The notes below the pieces were generated by a model, which saw nothing but the letters and a program-made list of their open reading frames with translations, was not told where the DNA came from and did no database searches. Shown piece by piece: positions 51,364 through 61,727 of a DNA stretch of 64,000 bases; within the stretch, counting starts at the first letter, position 1, and each line of letters opens with the position of its first letter. The stretch lies in NCBI GenBank assembly GCA_030141605.1, contig JAQGDQ010000056.1, forward strand, positions 434,001 to 498,000, written 5' to 3'. Source of the stretch: Tubiluchus corallicola. Taxonomy: Eukaryota; Priapulida; Priapulimorpha; Priapulimorphida; Tubiluchidae. The position numbers and the translations under genes were made by a program.

Positions 51364-52612
51364 GTAAAGATTTGTATGCTATCATTTCTTTATAATTTTT
51401 AGTTATTAGCCTGTGAAAAAGAAAAAAAATGTATATTGTTTTTCTTGGATTAACCAATGTTTATAGGTAACAAATTTGATAGTTTATATACTGTCAAATT
51501 ACTTGCTGGTAGGTTTATATGAGAGATTCACAGTAATAAAAAATTCATCAGTGCAGTTATGTGGCCACAGTAACTAACTGTAATGGAGTTATTCATGTAG
51601 AAGCAATATATCATAATAGGCTAAATAAAAGTTCGATAATGTCCTCATTACGTCATATAAAATGTTTTTCCCATTGTTCCAATGCTGATTAATTCATTTC
51701 TAAACAGTTTTTCGTCTCTGCTAGTTCTAACATAATACCACTGAGTGCTGTCTGACTCCACAGTTTGCACTACATTTTCGACGAGCGCACATTAGGCTGC
51801 TGTATACTACACATATACTTGATGTTTATGGTTCTAAATCGTTATCTTGTATTACAGATTTGATTTTTGTGATTTTTATTGTATTTTTTTGGCGATAATA
51901 ATATAATGATCTTCATTGCAAACAATTTAAATATACCTTAACTCTTAGGTTACATGACTACATGATATATTGTCTGGTCTGTGTCTGGCCACATAAACAA
52001 AACTTGTCTGTGGATGTGGAAAGTAATGCGTTTCTAAAACCAAATTTTTTTATGTTTGTGAAATATCCACTGTATCGTTAAGAGAATAAATTACAACACA
52101 AATTCCTGCTTACCTGATTCCATACATGGAGATGTACTGAGCATTTTGAATAGGTTAAACAAAAGTTTTGTAGGTAAAATCAATATTTATTCAGTTTTCT
52201 GTTTACTTGTGTACTAAAAACCGCATATATGATGGCGCCAAGAGTGTTGTTCATTCAGCAAATATAGAAATCTGCCAAGCTAATGTTAACCTATGTACTA
52301 CAAAATGATTTACTAGGCTTTTTTCTTTAATAGCCTCACACTTGGAACTTTCTTAAAATGTTAATATTTTATATAGGTATGAGATCACTACTGGAAGACA
52401 AGAGTGACACAGATGCTACATCAGAAGAAATTAATGAAATTGTTTGCAGCTTAACATACGACACAGGACCGTGTAGAGGGTACTTTCCCAGATGGTACTA
52501 CTCTACAGAATGGCACAGGTGCACAGGTTTCATCTATGGTGGTTGTCAAGGAAATGCAAATAACTTCGCGACAGAGGAAGAGTGTCAGAATAATTGTGTG
52601 AATGTGCACTAG
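51249..52612 (+). CDS. Secreted Kunitz-type protease inhibitor-like protein, gene A
   Basis: Two exons, 51249-51363 and 52377-52612, joined in phase 1. Exon 1 ends in a hydrophobic signal peptide (VIVIVCLCLLAVAAYVFA). Two in-frame ATGs exist, at 51249 and 51288; the second puts the signal peptide at the very N-terminus and gives 103 residues, the first gives 116. Exon 2 has an acidic lead-in and one Kunitz domain with the canonical spacing C-x8-C-x15-C-x7-C-x12-C-x3-C, WYYS and FIYGGC. The residue after the second Cys, the usual P1 position, is Arg, which in this family favours trypsin-like serine proteases. The gene ends at TAG 52610-52612, immediately next to a broken second Kunitz domain. 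AATAAA is at 52913-52918. Kunitz folds also occur in venom and defence proteins; nothing here decides between these roles. Confidence 0.85.
52377..52612 (+). CDS. Gene A exon 2: Kunitz domain and stop
   Basis: Acceptor TATATAG, phase 1. Six cysteines in perfect Kunitz spacing, P1 Arg, YGGC, and the EEEC segment near the end; stop TAG. Confidence 0.92.
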
Positions 52613-52756
52613 CAGTTGAAGTGGGACAATGTAAAGGCTACTTTCCGAGATGTGACTACTCCAATAAGACAAAGAAATGTGAATAGTTCGTATATGGAGG
52701 TTGCAGAGGAAATACAAAAAAAATTTTTAAATGAAGAACAGTGTAAACAAAAATGC
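52603..52756 (+). pseudogene. Broken second Kunitz domain directly after gene A
   Basis: A second Kunitz-like module overlaps the end of gene A in a different frame. Its first two cysteines are 8 residues apart, the next spacing is 15, and YGGC follows. It is disabled by three features: it is out of frame with the first domain, it has an in-frame TAG at 52684-52686, and an A8 run at 52716-52723 separates the YGGC part from the last two cysteines (codons at 52742 and 52754). The P1 position would be Lys. It looks like the relic of a two-domain ancestor. Sequencing error at the A8 run could explain one lesion but not all. Confidence 0.75.
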
Positions 52757-52912
52757 ATAACACAATACGTGCAAGAAACATATACTAAAATCCTACTAAT
52801 CGTAGTTTAACTTGATATAACGTTTTCATTAATTAGGTATTATAGCCAAGATTCTCCTGTTTTGCAGATGAATTTAAATTAACAACTCTCTACACCTGTG
52901 TGTGTTCAGAAA

Positions 52913-52918
52913 AATAAA
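52913..52918 (+). promoter_or_regulatory. Candidate poly(A) signal of gene A
   Basis: AATAAA, 300 bases after the gene A stop; the broken second Kunitz domain would be in the 3' UTR. Confidence 0.5.
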
Positions 52919-53059
52919 TATGCTTTTTAAAAATGATAGTACTGAGTGGCTCAATATGTTTTTCCACTGTTATTATTTACAAGCATTTTCTTTATACTGC
53001 AGCAGCATGGCCTAGAAATTATAATGACATACGTGAACCATATGCACTACAAACAGTGA

Positions 53060-53165
53060 ATAAATCAGGCAGCCAGCCAGCCAGTCAGACAGTTAATCAG
53101 CTAGTCATGCAATATGTAAGTCAATCAGCCAGTCGGCCAATCAGGCAGCCAGTTCAAACAACAAA
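53060..53165. repeat. Degenerate CAGC/CAGT tract downstream of gene A
   Basis: GCCAGCCAGCCAGTCAG-type units, followed by A-rich AACAAA-type units to about 53245. Confidence 0.85.
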
Positions 53166-54010
53166 GCAGGTTAATGAATAAACAAACAAGTTATCAAACA
53201 GATGAATGAACAAAGAGCGAGTTAACAAAGAAATGAACGACCAAAAAATAACAACAGCTATTGTTACATAACAACATACAATAAGCACATGTATAATCAT
53301 TTCGATATTCCTTGGCTCTGTTGGTGAGATGTTACGTACTAATAAATTAGTTGACTTATTCTTGGGGAAACACAAATGCAGAAATAAGATGACAAATTTC
53401 AAAGCCAAAACTGCCACATATAGCAGCATGTTGAATTTATTGCAGCTTTCAAACGAAACAGTATGCGTCTGTTTGGGTCTTGAAATTTGTCATCTTATTG
53501 GCTAGCTGATCATGGAAATCTGCTCGTCCAAATATTACAGTTTGTCGGGCTTGCCGCCTGGCTTGGCCGAACAGATGATAACACTATCGATAACACTTTC
53601 TGAGTTTATCAAATTGGTAGTTGACAAACTGGTTCCACAGGCAATTAAAAAAGGTATTAGTAATTAGGAATTATTTCTGTGTTCTAAAGCAACAAGGTCT
53701 ATGTCTACGTCTGCATAATTTTTGTGTAGAAGTACTAGATTTGCTTTACAACGTGGCTGTCAGTATCTGTTATACTGACTTGCTGACTGCTAAATTAACT
53801 GCACCTGAGCAGCAATATACTGAGTGACACATGCAAATTAACGTGTGCAAACTAACTAAAAACAATGTGGCGAACTTCTGAAATTGTAGTGACATCATAT
53901 TAGTTTGGAACGTGAAGAGAAGGAACGAACAAAGAGAAATCAAAGTTAAAGCACGGAGAATAACACTCTACAACACTATGTAGTGTTGAGCTCCGAAAAA
54001 GTAAAACAAG

Positions 54011-54104
54011 ATGAAAATCTTGCTGTCTTTAATGGTGGCGGTAGCAAGTATTTTTATCAGTTTACTTAAAGGAAGCCAATTTGGGAACGCACAGGATATT
54101 ACAG
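54011..54104 (+). CDS. Gene B exon 1: signal peptide
   Basis: ATG at 54011 begins MKILLSLMVAVASIFISLL, a classic signal peptide with a Lys followed by a hydrophobic core. 94 bases, donor ACAG/GTAGGC, phase 1. The nearest downstream phase-1 acceptor with an inhibitor domain is at 56060. Confidence 0.78.
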
Positions 54105-57100
54105 GTAGGCTAAGTTAGGGCGTAAGTGAAAAAAATAACAATATGCCATGCATAAAATTAATATGTATACGGCACGACGACAGCGTTCACCGTTATTCTT
54201 TATTTAACATGCTACCATTATAATTACTCACGAGTATGAAACAATATATAGTATATATACATATTATATATAAGAACATCACATTAACAGTTACACATTT
54301 CTTCGAAAATATAGATTAGTTTTAAGTACAAATAAATACACACAGTAGGCCTATAATAAACACACAAAATTATTAACTTATTTCCAGCGTAGTCCTAGCA
54401 GACATATAATGAGACTACGAGATAACACAATGCACATAAATAAATAAAATATGTTTTATACCTTAAAGTAGTTTTCACTCATTCTGTCTGCCCATTTAAA
54501 GTTGCACCGCATCGTTGCCCGGGAGAAAACGTTTATCTTTATTTAGTGATACGGGGAATATAAGTCTTGTCTTGCTTGATATGGGAAATCACACCAAAGT
54601 TTGTAGCGAGATGAATTAATTGCTGAGTTTAATGCTCTATTGTAGTTTGTGTGTTAATGGATTCGTGGCAAATGGAATGTGGTTAAGCAATAGGCATGTC
54701 ATCTTTCAGTTTCACAGGGAAATTGAGGGAATGTGCAAAGCGTGTTACACGAAACCAAAATCAACTGACAATTTGTGAAGCGCAAAGCGAAACGTGTCAG
54801 CTGATTAGAAGTCAAAAGTTTACGGTTATGCGAAGGCCACAGCAAGCAAAACAGATACTACAAACAAACTAAAGCAGCGGCGCCTAAACAAACTACCAAT
54901 TTAATGCAGTTTTGGGGTATGTTATGCAAGAATATGTGTGTGTAACGTAAGTAATAAGTACCAATAATTTTCAACAAAAATGATGTTTAGCTTTCCTTGT
55001 CTAGTGCCTAACAGATAATAATAAAGGAACCAATGGCGAATTTTAGCATAAGAATCGCTGTTACGCAGTTGTAGAACTTTGTTGTAACTTACAGTCAGTG
55101 ATAATCTTCCAGTTGTTGATTTTGTTGAAATTAAAGCTGATTTAATTGAGATTATCATTACTGTCATCAATACCATTGGTGGTAGTGGATTTTTACTAGT
55201 GCTGTCGGTGGTACTATTGGAGTATTGTCCCTGCATAAACAAGTGATTTGCTGCTGACTACTAGCCTAAGCAAAGCAAACCAAAACAAAGCAAAAAGTTA
55301 GTGAAACAGTCAAACAGAACTTGGTAGGGTATTGTCCCTGCATAAACAAGTGATTTGCTGCTGACTACTAGCCTAAGCAAAGCAAACCAAAACAAAGCAA
55401 AAAGTTAGTGAAACAGTCAAACAGACCTTGGTAGGTTATACGTGTCAAAGCCACAAAGACACAGAGGTACGAACAAGATTGAAATCCCAGAAGTTATGTA
55501 CACCATTAGCAAATTCAAATACTAGATTTCTGAATTACGAAGTTTAGGGCACCCAACGTTTTGGAAAATGCAAACACCTTACATCAGACGGTGCAACGTA
55601 ATGTAATGTCATCGTATGGGCAAAATCTGTGCAATGGACAACAGGAATAAAAACGCATAAAATTCGAACATGAAGAACCACTAGAGCGCGACACTGAAGT
55701 GAGACGAGCACTGCCAAATGGTGGCCAGACGTTGAACTAAAGCCACTCGCTAAATACTCTATCAAAAAGCATGACTTTGCTCAAACGTGGACTATTTTTG
55801 GGAATCATTGCGAGTTGCATCCTTTTGCTACAAAACGGTGCTCAGTTCATCCACTTATAGGTTCATCTGACGACAGAAAAAAGTTCACGTAAATAGCTGA
55901 TAGTTCTGGCAACTGCCCGTCAACAACTTCTTTATTTTTTCCTAACTTAGGAAATACCCAGTGTGCCCATTTCAATGCAAACGAATAAAATAAATAAATA
56001 AAATAAAAATAGTTAGCCTCATAATACCTTTCTCATTGTTTATACTTTATCTTTGTTAGAATTAAGTTGTACTGCCCAACCATCTCAAGGCAACTGTTAT
56101 TATGAGAGATATGACAGGAAATGGTATTACAATACTCGCAGGTACAAATGTAAGCGAGTTAAAGATGGCTATTGCGTAGGAACAGGCAACTCTTTCAATG
56201 GGAAAAGAAACTGCAAAAGACAGTGCATGAAAAAGCGCACAACAGGCAAGTCATATTTAGTTTTTGCAAACCTAAATATTTTAAAACAATTGCGTTATAG
56301 GAATACAATTTCAGGTAAATTGAAACTATTTTACAAATTATTTTTACAATTATGTAATGCAGGATAATGGTTACAGCAATTCCATTAATACTTTTGATTT
56401 TGTTTTACTAAACGGTCTATTAGTCATCATCACATACGGACTTCTGCCCACATAGTAAAAATGGGCATTTCAATTGAATATAGCTAGCCTGGTGTGGACT
56501 ATGGAGTTGTAGACAGTTGATTATCAGCAATATGGCTTCTCCTTCAATATGAAGTATTGACTTTTAATGGTGTGAGTTAAAGAATGAAATATAACATACA
56601 AACAGCAAAATTGTCTCTTTCAGAAAACTACTATTACGAAAAAAATTGCCCTTTTTTGTAAAAATTTGCTGATGATGCTGTAGTAGGCCTACTGCTACAA
56701 AATCACCACACATTTGGCAAGTTCTTAGGTTGTTTTTGCTGTAGGTTTTTGTTACTAATGGAAAACAACAATCACACAGATGTTGCACCATATGAAAGCA
56801 AAATTGACGAAAATGTTTGCAGCTTAGCACACTATACAGGACCGTGGAGAAAAACTGTCAAGCAAATGCAAACCTACAAGTTCGACACAGAGGAAGAGTG
56901 CATGTATAATCGTAATACATATGCACACCCAGTCGAAATGAGACTATGTAGGGCTTGTAGGTGCTATTTTCCACGATGGTACGTTTTCGGTCAATCCGTC
57001 AGTCAGTCAGTTAGTCAGTCAATGAGATAACAAATTGATTCACTCGATAAACAAGCATGCGAACGAATGGAAAAATGAATGAAAAAGCAGCAAGAGAGTA

Positions 57101-59349
57101 AATGAATTAATAAATGAAAAAAACGCAACTATAGTAATCAACTAATTTGATATGTAGTGGGTCAGTTGGTGAGATATACTAGGCTCATTGCTAAGTTTAT
57201 TTGCTTAACCCGGAGGCTCTGCATACAGAAGTTGTCAAAAACAAAAAGCAGATGGCACCTTAATTCTTGTCAAAAGAGACTAAGTAATACTGGTACTTTA
57301 ACAGACTGTGATAGAGACGTTTCAAGTTACATTATTTCTGTGCCAAAAAGCAAAATGACAACTGCCAACACCTTGACAACAGCTCTATGCCATAGATGAA
57401 AAGTTTGTAACTGCGTCATTTGGTAGACTATTGTACGGCTAAAGTATAGCCTTCTAGGAATTTTTAGCTACACCGTTTTATGTCGTATGCTAAGTTGCAC
57501 ACTAAGTTGTTCAGTTTGTCGTAACATCTGTGGTTTCAGTTGTTTCATGTGTATTCTCTTAAGCACTTGCCAAGTATTATTGACAGCATGATGCTTAATG
57601 GCACAGAAAAAGTTCACACTTATTTGAGTTCGCTTTATTTTTGAATGTTTTTGTATCGCAAAAAATGCTGATAATACATAAAAAGTACTTTTGAACAGTT
57701 GAAAATGATCCATCCATCATTCTTTATAAGTAGTGTACTCAAAAATATTAGACTACAAAATTATTTACGCTAGTATGTAATTTTTGACACTGCATTATAT
57801 GGCTATTGACATATTTTACTTTTCATTATTTTTACACTAAAAATTGAAATGCTTTACATTTCCAAAAATTGCTCAGGTTCTTGAGAATGCCTGCTACCGA
57901 ATCAGTGCAATGATTCTTCTTCTCCTCCTCTTCCTCCTCCTCCTTCTTCTTATTGTTATTAATAATTTCAGACCTTCTAAAAGTCCATAGAATATTGCTT
58001 CTTAGCTTACATGTACTACAATTTAATGTTGTTTTATAGTAAAATCAAGTACCTCAACCTGACAATAATATGGTGTATTTTATCTGAACTGTTTTCTAAC
58101 AAATTTTTTAGTGCCTGGGCTTTTTTGCACCTGTCCTACAACCGCAGACCCTATTCCTGTATGTGGAACTGACGGACAAAAATACATCAATATATGTTTT
58201 TTAGAGTGTGCAGCTAAAAACAACCCGGGTTTAAAAGTGGTACCAGCAGACAATTTGGACTGGTTAGGTAATTTTTCACCGTTTTTTATTGTAATTTTTT
58301 AAATCATTAATAATAAAAATAGAAATTAGACAACATAAGCTAAAACTGCAAAATGAGAAAAAATAATTGTCCTATACAATACAACATGACTGAAGCAGGT
58401 AACAAAATAGACTTCACGATGAAGCTCATCTAAAAGGTTTAGCGATCACGATGAAGCTCATCGAAAAGGTTTAGCGATCAAAAAAATTAAAGACAGAACC
58501 ATTTTTCCTGGTCATTCGATGGTGTACGACATACAATTTTTGGGCATATATTACGTGCTAAACCAGTTCTTCTAGCCGTAAATAAATAAAACCGTGTAGG
58601 GATAAACTTAATTTGCTTAACAGCCACTGAAATTCAGTAAACCATTTGACTCAAGCACTAAATGACTAGAATGATGCTGAACAGCATAGTATCTACATGA
58701 ACTTTCTCTCTACACTGTTTCGCGCATTTAGTATGGTCTCTTTGGAGACTACACACTCCTTTTATAAAATGTTCGATAAAGTAATGATTTTCAAACACTC
58801 ACTTAAAAACTTGACTACTCCGTGCCTTTAATTAAAGGCAAAACACATTGTATCTTTGAAAACATTAATACTGGGTATATCAAAACGTCATTAAAAATTC
58901 ACTTCACGTAAGCGCTTGGTTATACAAGTACGTACCCAAGGCATGTTTACAAGTAGCTTGAGGACTGTCTTCTTACAATAGCAGCTATGTACGTAAACCG
59001 TTTATTTTTAGGCGAACCACAACAACTGCAGAAAAATATTCCACGACTACTGCCAGAATCGTTAACAACGACAAATACAGAATATGACGCAAATGTCTGC
59101 TATCTTCCTAAAGACAGAGGCCCTTGTCTTGCCAGCATGCCCATGTGGTTCTATTCCACTGCTACTGAAACATGTGAATTATTTTACTATGGTGGGTGTA
59201 AGGGAAATAAGAACAGGTTTTACACAGAACAATTGTGCAAAGACAGATGCATGGAGAAAAGCAATGCAGATGGGCAACAATCACAAACAGAACAACAGCA
59301 ACAACAATATCTGCTGCTACCTCAGCAACAGTACCCATACACATTTTAA
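54011..59349 (+). CDS. Secreted Kunitz-Kazal-Kunitz protein, gene B
   Basis: Four exons in phase 1 throughout: 54011-54104 (signal peptide), 56060-56245 (atypical Kunitz), 58112-58267 (Kazal), 59012-59349 (Kunitz plus Gln-rich tail). Total 774 bases, 257 residues. The first Kunitz has six Cys spaced 8-17-7-12-3, so two extra residues between Cys 2 and 3, Tyr at P1 and GYC in place of GGC. The Kazal module has VCGTDGQKY and the CAAKNNPGLKVV block but no final Cys. The last Kunitz has canonical spacing, Leu at P1 and YYGGC, followed by a Gln-rich C-terminus (residues after CMEKS). Leu or Tyr at P1 suggests chymotrypsin- or elastase-like targets, if active. Exon 2 has two possible donors, see its entry. 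AATAAA is at 59621-59626. Whether the four exons belong to one transcript is inferred from order, strand and matching phase. Confidence 0.7.
55222..55435. repeat. Tandem duplication, two units of 107 bases
   Basis: Units 55222-55328 and 55329-55435 differ by one visible substitution. Lies in intron 1 of gene B. The near identity implies a recent event. Confidence 0.95.
56060..56245 (+). CDS. Gene B exon 2: atypical Kunitz domain
   Basis: Acceptor TTGTTAG, phase 1. Six Cys with spacing 8-17-7-12-3, rich in Lys and Arg (about 15 basic residues). Two phase-1 donors are possible: the GC-type site CAG/GCAAGT at 56245/56246, which ends soon after the last Cys as is usual, and a canonical CAG/GTAAAT at 56314/56315, which would add 23 mostly hydrophobic residues. 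I prefer the first but cannot decide. Confidence 0.72.
56745..56990 (+). pseudogene. Decayed Kunitz exon, paralogue of gene A exon 2
   Basis: The segment aligns by eye with gene A exon 2 from its splice acceptor onwards (CACAGATG, GAAAATTGTTTGCAGC-like stretches, then TACAGGACCGTG). Lesions: a one-base loss near the acceptor puts the domain out of frame for a phase-1 splice, the second Cys is Trp, and the middle of the domain (Cys 2 to Cys 4) is missing so that the end segment with EEEC follows directly. After it comes the start of a second Kunitz-like module (RCYFPRWY) that runs into a CAGT-type repeat. It sits in the intron of gene B between its first Kunitz and Kazal exons, on the same strand. 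Confidence 0.75.
56990..57030. repeat. CAGT tract downstream of the decayed Kunitz exon
   Basis: CGTCAGTCAGTCAG units followed by A-rich GAATGAATG-type sequence, in the same relative position as the tract at 53060. Confidence 0.85.
57915..57962. repeat. (CTC/CTT)n tract
   Basis: TTCTTCTCCTCCTCTTCC-type trinucleotide run upstream of the gene B Kazal exon. Confidence 0.9.
58112..58267 (+). CDS. Gene B exon 3: Kazal-type domain lacking its last Cys
   Basis: Acceptor TTTTTTAG and donor TTAG/GTAATT, phase 1 at both ends, 156 bases. CTCP, PVCGTDGQKY, ICFLEC and NPGLKVV are a Kazal pattern with the C-x3-C form common in invertebrates. The sixth Cys, expected a few residues after VV, is replaced by an acidic stretch. 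The position normally called P1, two after the second Cys, is Thr. Confidence 0.8.
58415..58478. repeat. Tandem duplication, two units of 32 bases
   Basis: Two adjacent copies beginning CACGATGAAGCTCATC with one difference, in intron 3 of gene B. Confidence 0.9.
59012..59349 (+). CDS. Gene B exon 4: canonical Kunitz domain and Gln-rich tail
   Basis: Acceptor TTTTTAG, phase 1; stop TAA. Cys spacing 8-15-7-12-3, RGPCL with Leu at P1, FYYGGC. After the domain come about 30 residues dominated by Gln, ending in YPYTF. Confidence 0.9.
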
Positions 59350-60645
59350 GGCAAATAGCTGTATCAATGTACAAAAGCGGCTAGAGTAAAAGCGACAATC
59401 AGAGTTGAACATACTAGCTACCGACACATTATAGTACTCATCAATCAACAGCTCGCGGATTTTTTAAATTTCTGTTAATTAATAATTTCATATCTCACTA
59501 AACTTTGAGTTTTTGTCTCATCTTGAATAAGGTATACAAAAATTTTTACAGTTTTATTAGAATTTTTTGCAGATCACAGAACTCGTATTGTAATTGGACT
59601 AAAATTTAAATGTAAATTTTAATAAATTTGTGAACAGACTGCAATACTTATATGTCTATTATTGAACATTGTCAACAGTTTGCACACATATGCACAAAAG
59701 AACATCACGAAGTATCTGTGTATTCAGTGGGCAATGCAGATTCCACAAGAGTAGATTCCAGTAATTAACAGAAGGCATGAATTTATAAATAATTGTGTCA
59801 CTATATAAACTTCAAGACATTGACAAGCTTTGCAACTAGAAGCTATTACAGCACAGTACTAATTTGTTTCTAAAAAGGAACAATTAAGAATGCTATCTGA
59901 AGCATTGCGAGTACTCGCGTAAGCATTATTCATGCTGCAGTGCATTAAACATCAGTGCTTTGAGCGTCAGCTGGCTGGCAGCCCTTTCACTTAAGCTCCA
60001 TCTAGATTATCAAGCATCTCCGATGATTAGTTGTGAACATGCGTGAGTAATACACGAAGGTGATAGTCTAGACACGTGAATGGCAGCTTTGCCTGATACC
60101 ACTGAAATGCAGCTTGCATAACTCCCGAGTGACACACTTTCCCAATGATTTTTTCCGGATGACATTTACTTCAATCAGAGTCACTAATTCTTTGCAAGTG
60201 ACTACAGCTTTTGTTGCAGAATTTGATTTGTTGTCTGCTTCCTTAGTGCAGACTACACTCATTGGGGATGTGTGAATGATAACTTTTGAGTGTCGCTCAG
60301 TACGACAAGGATGCCTGATAGTCTAGACAGGGCTTAGCATTAACATTTCCAGCTGAATAAATATGAGCACTTGTGTAAGCATGTAGCTAGAACAACTGCA
60401 ATTAGAAGCAGCTAGCATGTTTATCAAGCTCATTAGAAAACATTATCAAGCATTAAAGAAAATATTCAGAACAGGTAATATAATTCTGTTATTTTTGAAC
60501 ACCTGGAAGAGGTATGTTTTTCAACTTTTTCTTATTAACACAGCACTATATATAATGGTATCACGTGAAAGGAAGAAGACTGTGTTAGATGCGTCAAAAA
60601 TATTAAAAGCAGAGCACACATAAGTACTTTGGTATAACTTTGACA
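59350..60645. other. Gene B 3' flank and spacer before gene C
   Basis: AT-rich, no inhibitor domain on either strand. Contains the gene B poly(A) candidate. Confidence 0.6.
59621..59626 (+). promoter_or_regulatory. Candidate poly(A) signal of gene B
   Basis: AATAAA about 270 bases after the gene B stop. Confidence 0.45.
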
Positions 60646-60703
60646 ATGAATCATTTATATATTTGTACTACATTTATCATAACAGTTATATGTCTTGAGA
60701 CAG
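60646..60703 (+). CDS. Gene C exon 1: signal peptide
   Basis: 19 codons plus one base, hydrophobic throughout, donor ACAG/GTGAGT (strong consensus), phase 1. Chosen because it is the only signal-peptide-like phase-1 exon close upstream of the Kunitz exon. Confidence 0.72.
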
Positions 60704-61407
60704 GTGAGTTAATGCTACATTTAGCTTTACAAATACTAATATTATGCAGTATGCAATTGTGTACCTAACCTATAATTGAGAATTACGAGTTTCACTCCTA
60801 AAAAAGCTCATTTTAGCAATCATAGTGTAGATAATTGTGAGATGCTCATGTAATAATAATGACTAATCTTAGTTGAAAATAATGTTTTCAAAGTATGTCC
60901 CCAAAAGTAAAGAAACGAGATTGAAAAAAAAGCTTCAGTTTCACTTTCTTCAAAGTCAGTCAAATTTATAGGTCATTTAGCCAAAATTCTAAAATAACAT
61001 TTAATTAATTGTTGAAAAAGTTTCTGCTTAAACACATTTGAAGATTCTATGCATGTCACATAATAATGGTGATGAAGGTGAGCATGCAAACAGAAGTGAT
61101 GAATATGATGAGCCTAAATGGTAATGATCTTGATGCTCCAGATGATCCATTCTTGAAGATACATGTATGTGCAAAAACTCGCAGGTTTTCTATTTTGCTA
61201 TTTTTATTTTCAGTGAGTGCATATCGATCATCACTGTGCTTTGATCCAAAGCCTGACGTGGGTCCCTGTCGAGGGTATTTCCGCAGCTGGTACTATGACC
61301 CACTAAGAGATGATTGCCGAGCATTCATTTATGGTGGATGTGGAGAATCCAGGAATGTTTTCTTTTCAGAAGATGACTGTGAGGACACATGTGAACTGGA
61401 TGACTGA
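60646..61407 (+). CDS. Secreted single-domain Kunitz inhibitor-like protein, gene C
   Basis: Two exons, 60646-60703 and 61214-61407, joined in phase 1; 252 bases, 83 residues. Exon 1 is a minimal signal peptide (MNHLYICTTFIITVICLETG with the split codon). Exon 2 opens TGAGTG just after TTTCAG, so it is coding only when spliced in phase 1, which supports the model. The Kunitz Cys spacing is 9-15-7-12-3, one residue longer than usual in the first gap, with GPCRGYF (Arg at P1), WYYD and FIYGGC, then an acidic tail. Predicted to act outside the cell on trypsin-like proteases. AATAAA is at 61722-61727. The fragment GPCRGYF and WYY are shared with gene A, so A and C are the closest intact relatives in the cluster. 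Confidence 0.85.
61214..61407 (+). CDS. Gene C exon 2: Kunitz domain
   Basis: Acceptor ATTTTCAG, phase 1. Six Cys, Arg at P1, FIYGGCGE, stop TGA. The last residues are acidic (CELDD). Confidence 0.92.
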
Positions 61408-61721
61408 AAAATATGCTGTTATGGAAATTATATTTGCTCTATAAGCAGACTCTTTGTACACAGTTGAGGATTTTCATTTTATGTAGAACCATGTCTATAT
61501 ATTACCACCTTTGTGATGGTCTACAGGACATGTAAAACACGCCAGAGCAGGTTGTTTTCTTTAAAGTTGATATCAATGGAATTTTCAGCAGTAATCATTG
61601 AAATGTGTACCCAGCACAAATTAAAGAATTTTACAGAATTTTAATGATGCAGTGAACTTTTCCAAATATGATGTACAAAGGTCAGTTATAATGATTATGT
61701 ACTCTGAGAAAATTACTTACT

Positions 61722-61727
61722 AATAAA
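61722..61727 (+). promoter_or_regulatory. Candidate poly(A) signal of gene C
   Basis: AATAAA about 315 bases after the gene C stop. Confidence 0.45.

Noticed and set aside
60417-60623. 68-codon open frame as first exon of gene C
   Set aside because: Basic N-terminus with no signal-peptide core, and the exon at 60646 suits phase and secretion.
61066-61213. Upstream ATG extension of the gene C Kunitz frame
   Set aside because: It reads through a good acceptor and gives no signal peptide; a phase-1 splice from 60646-60703 fits better.
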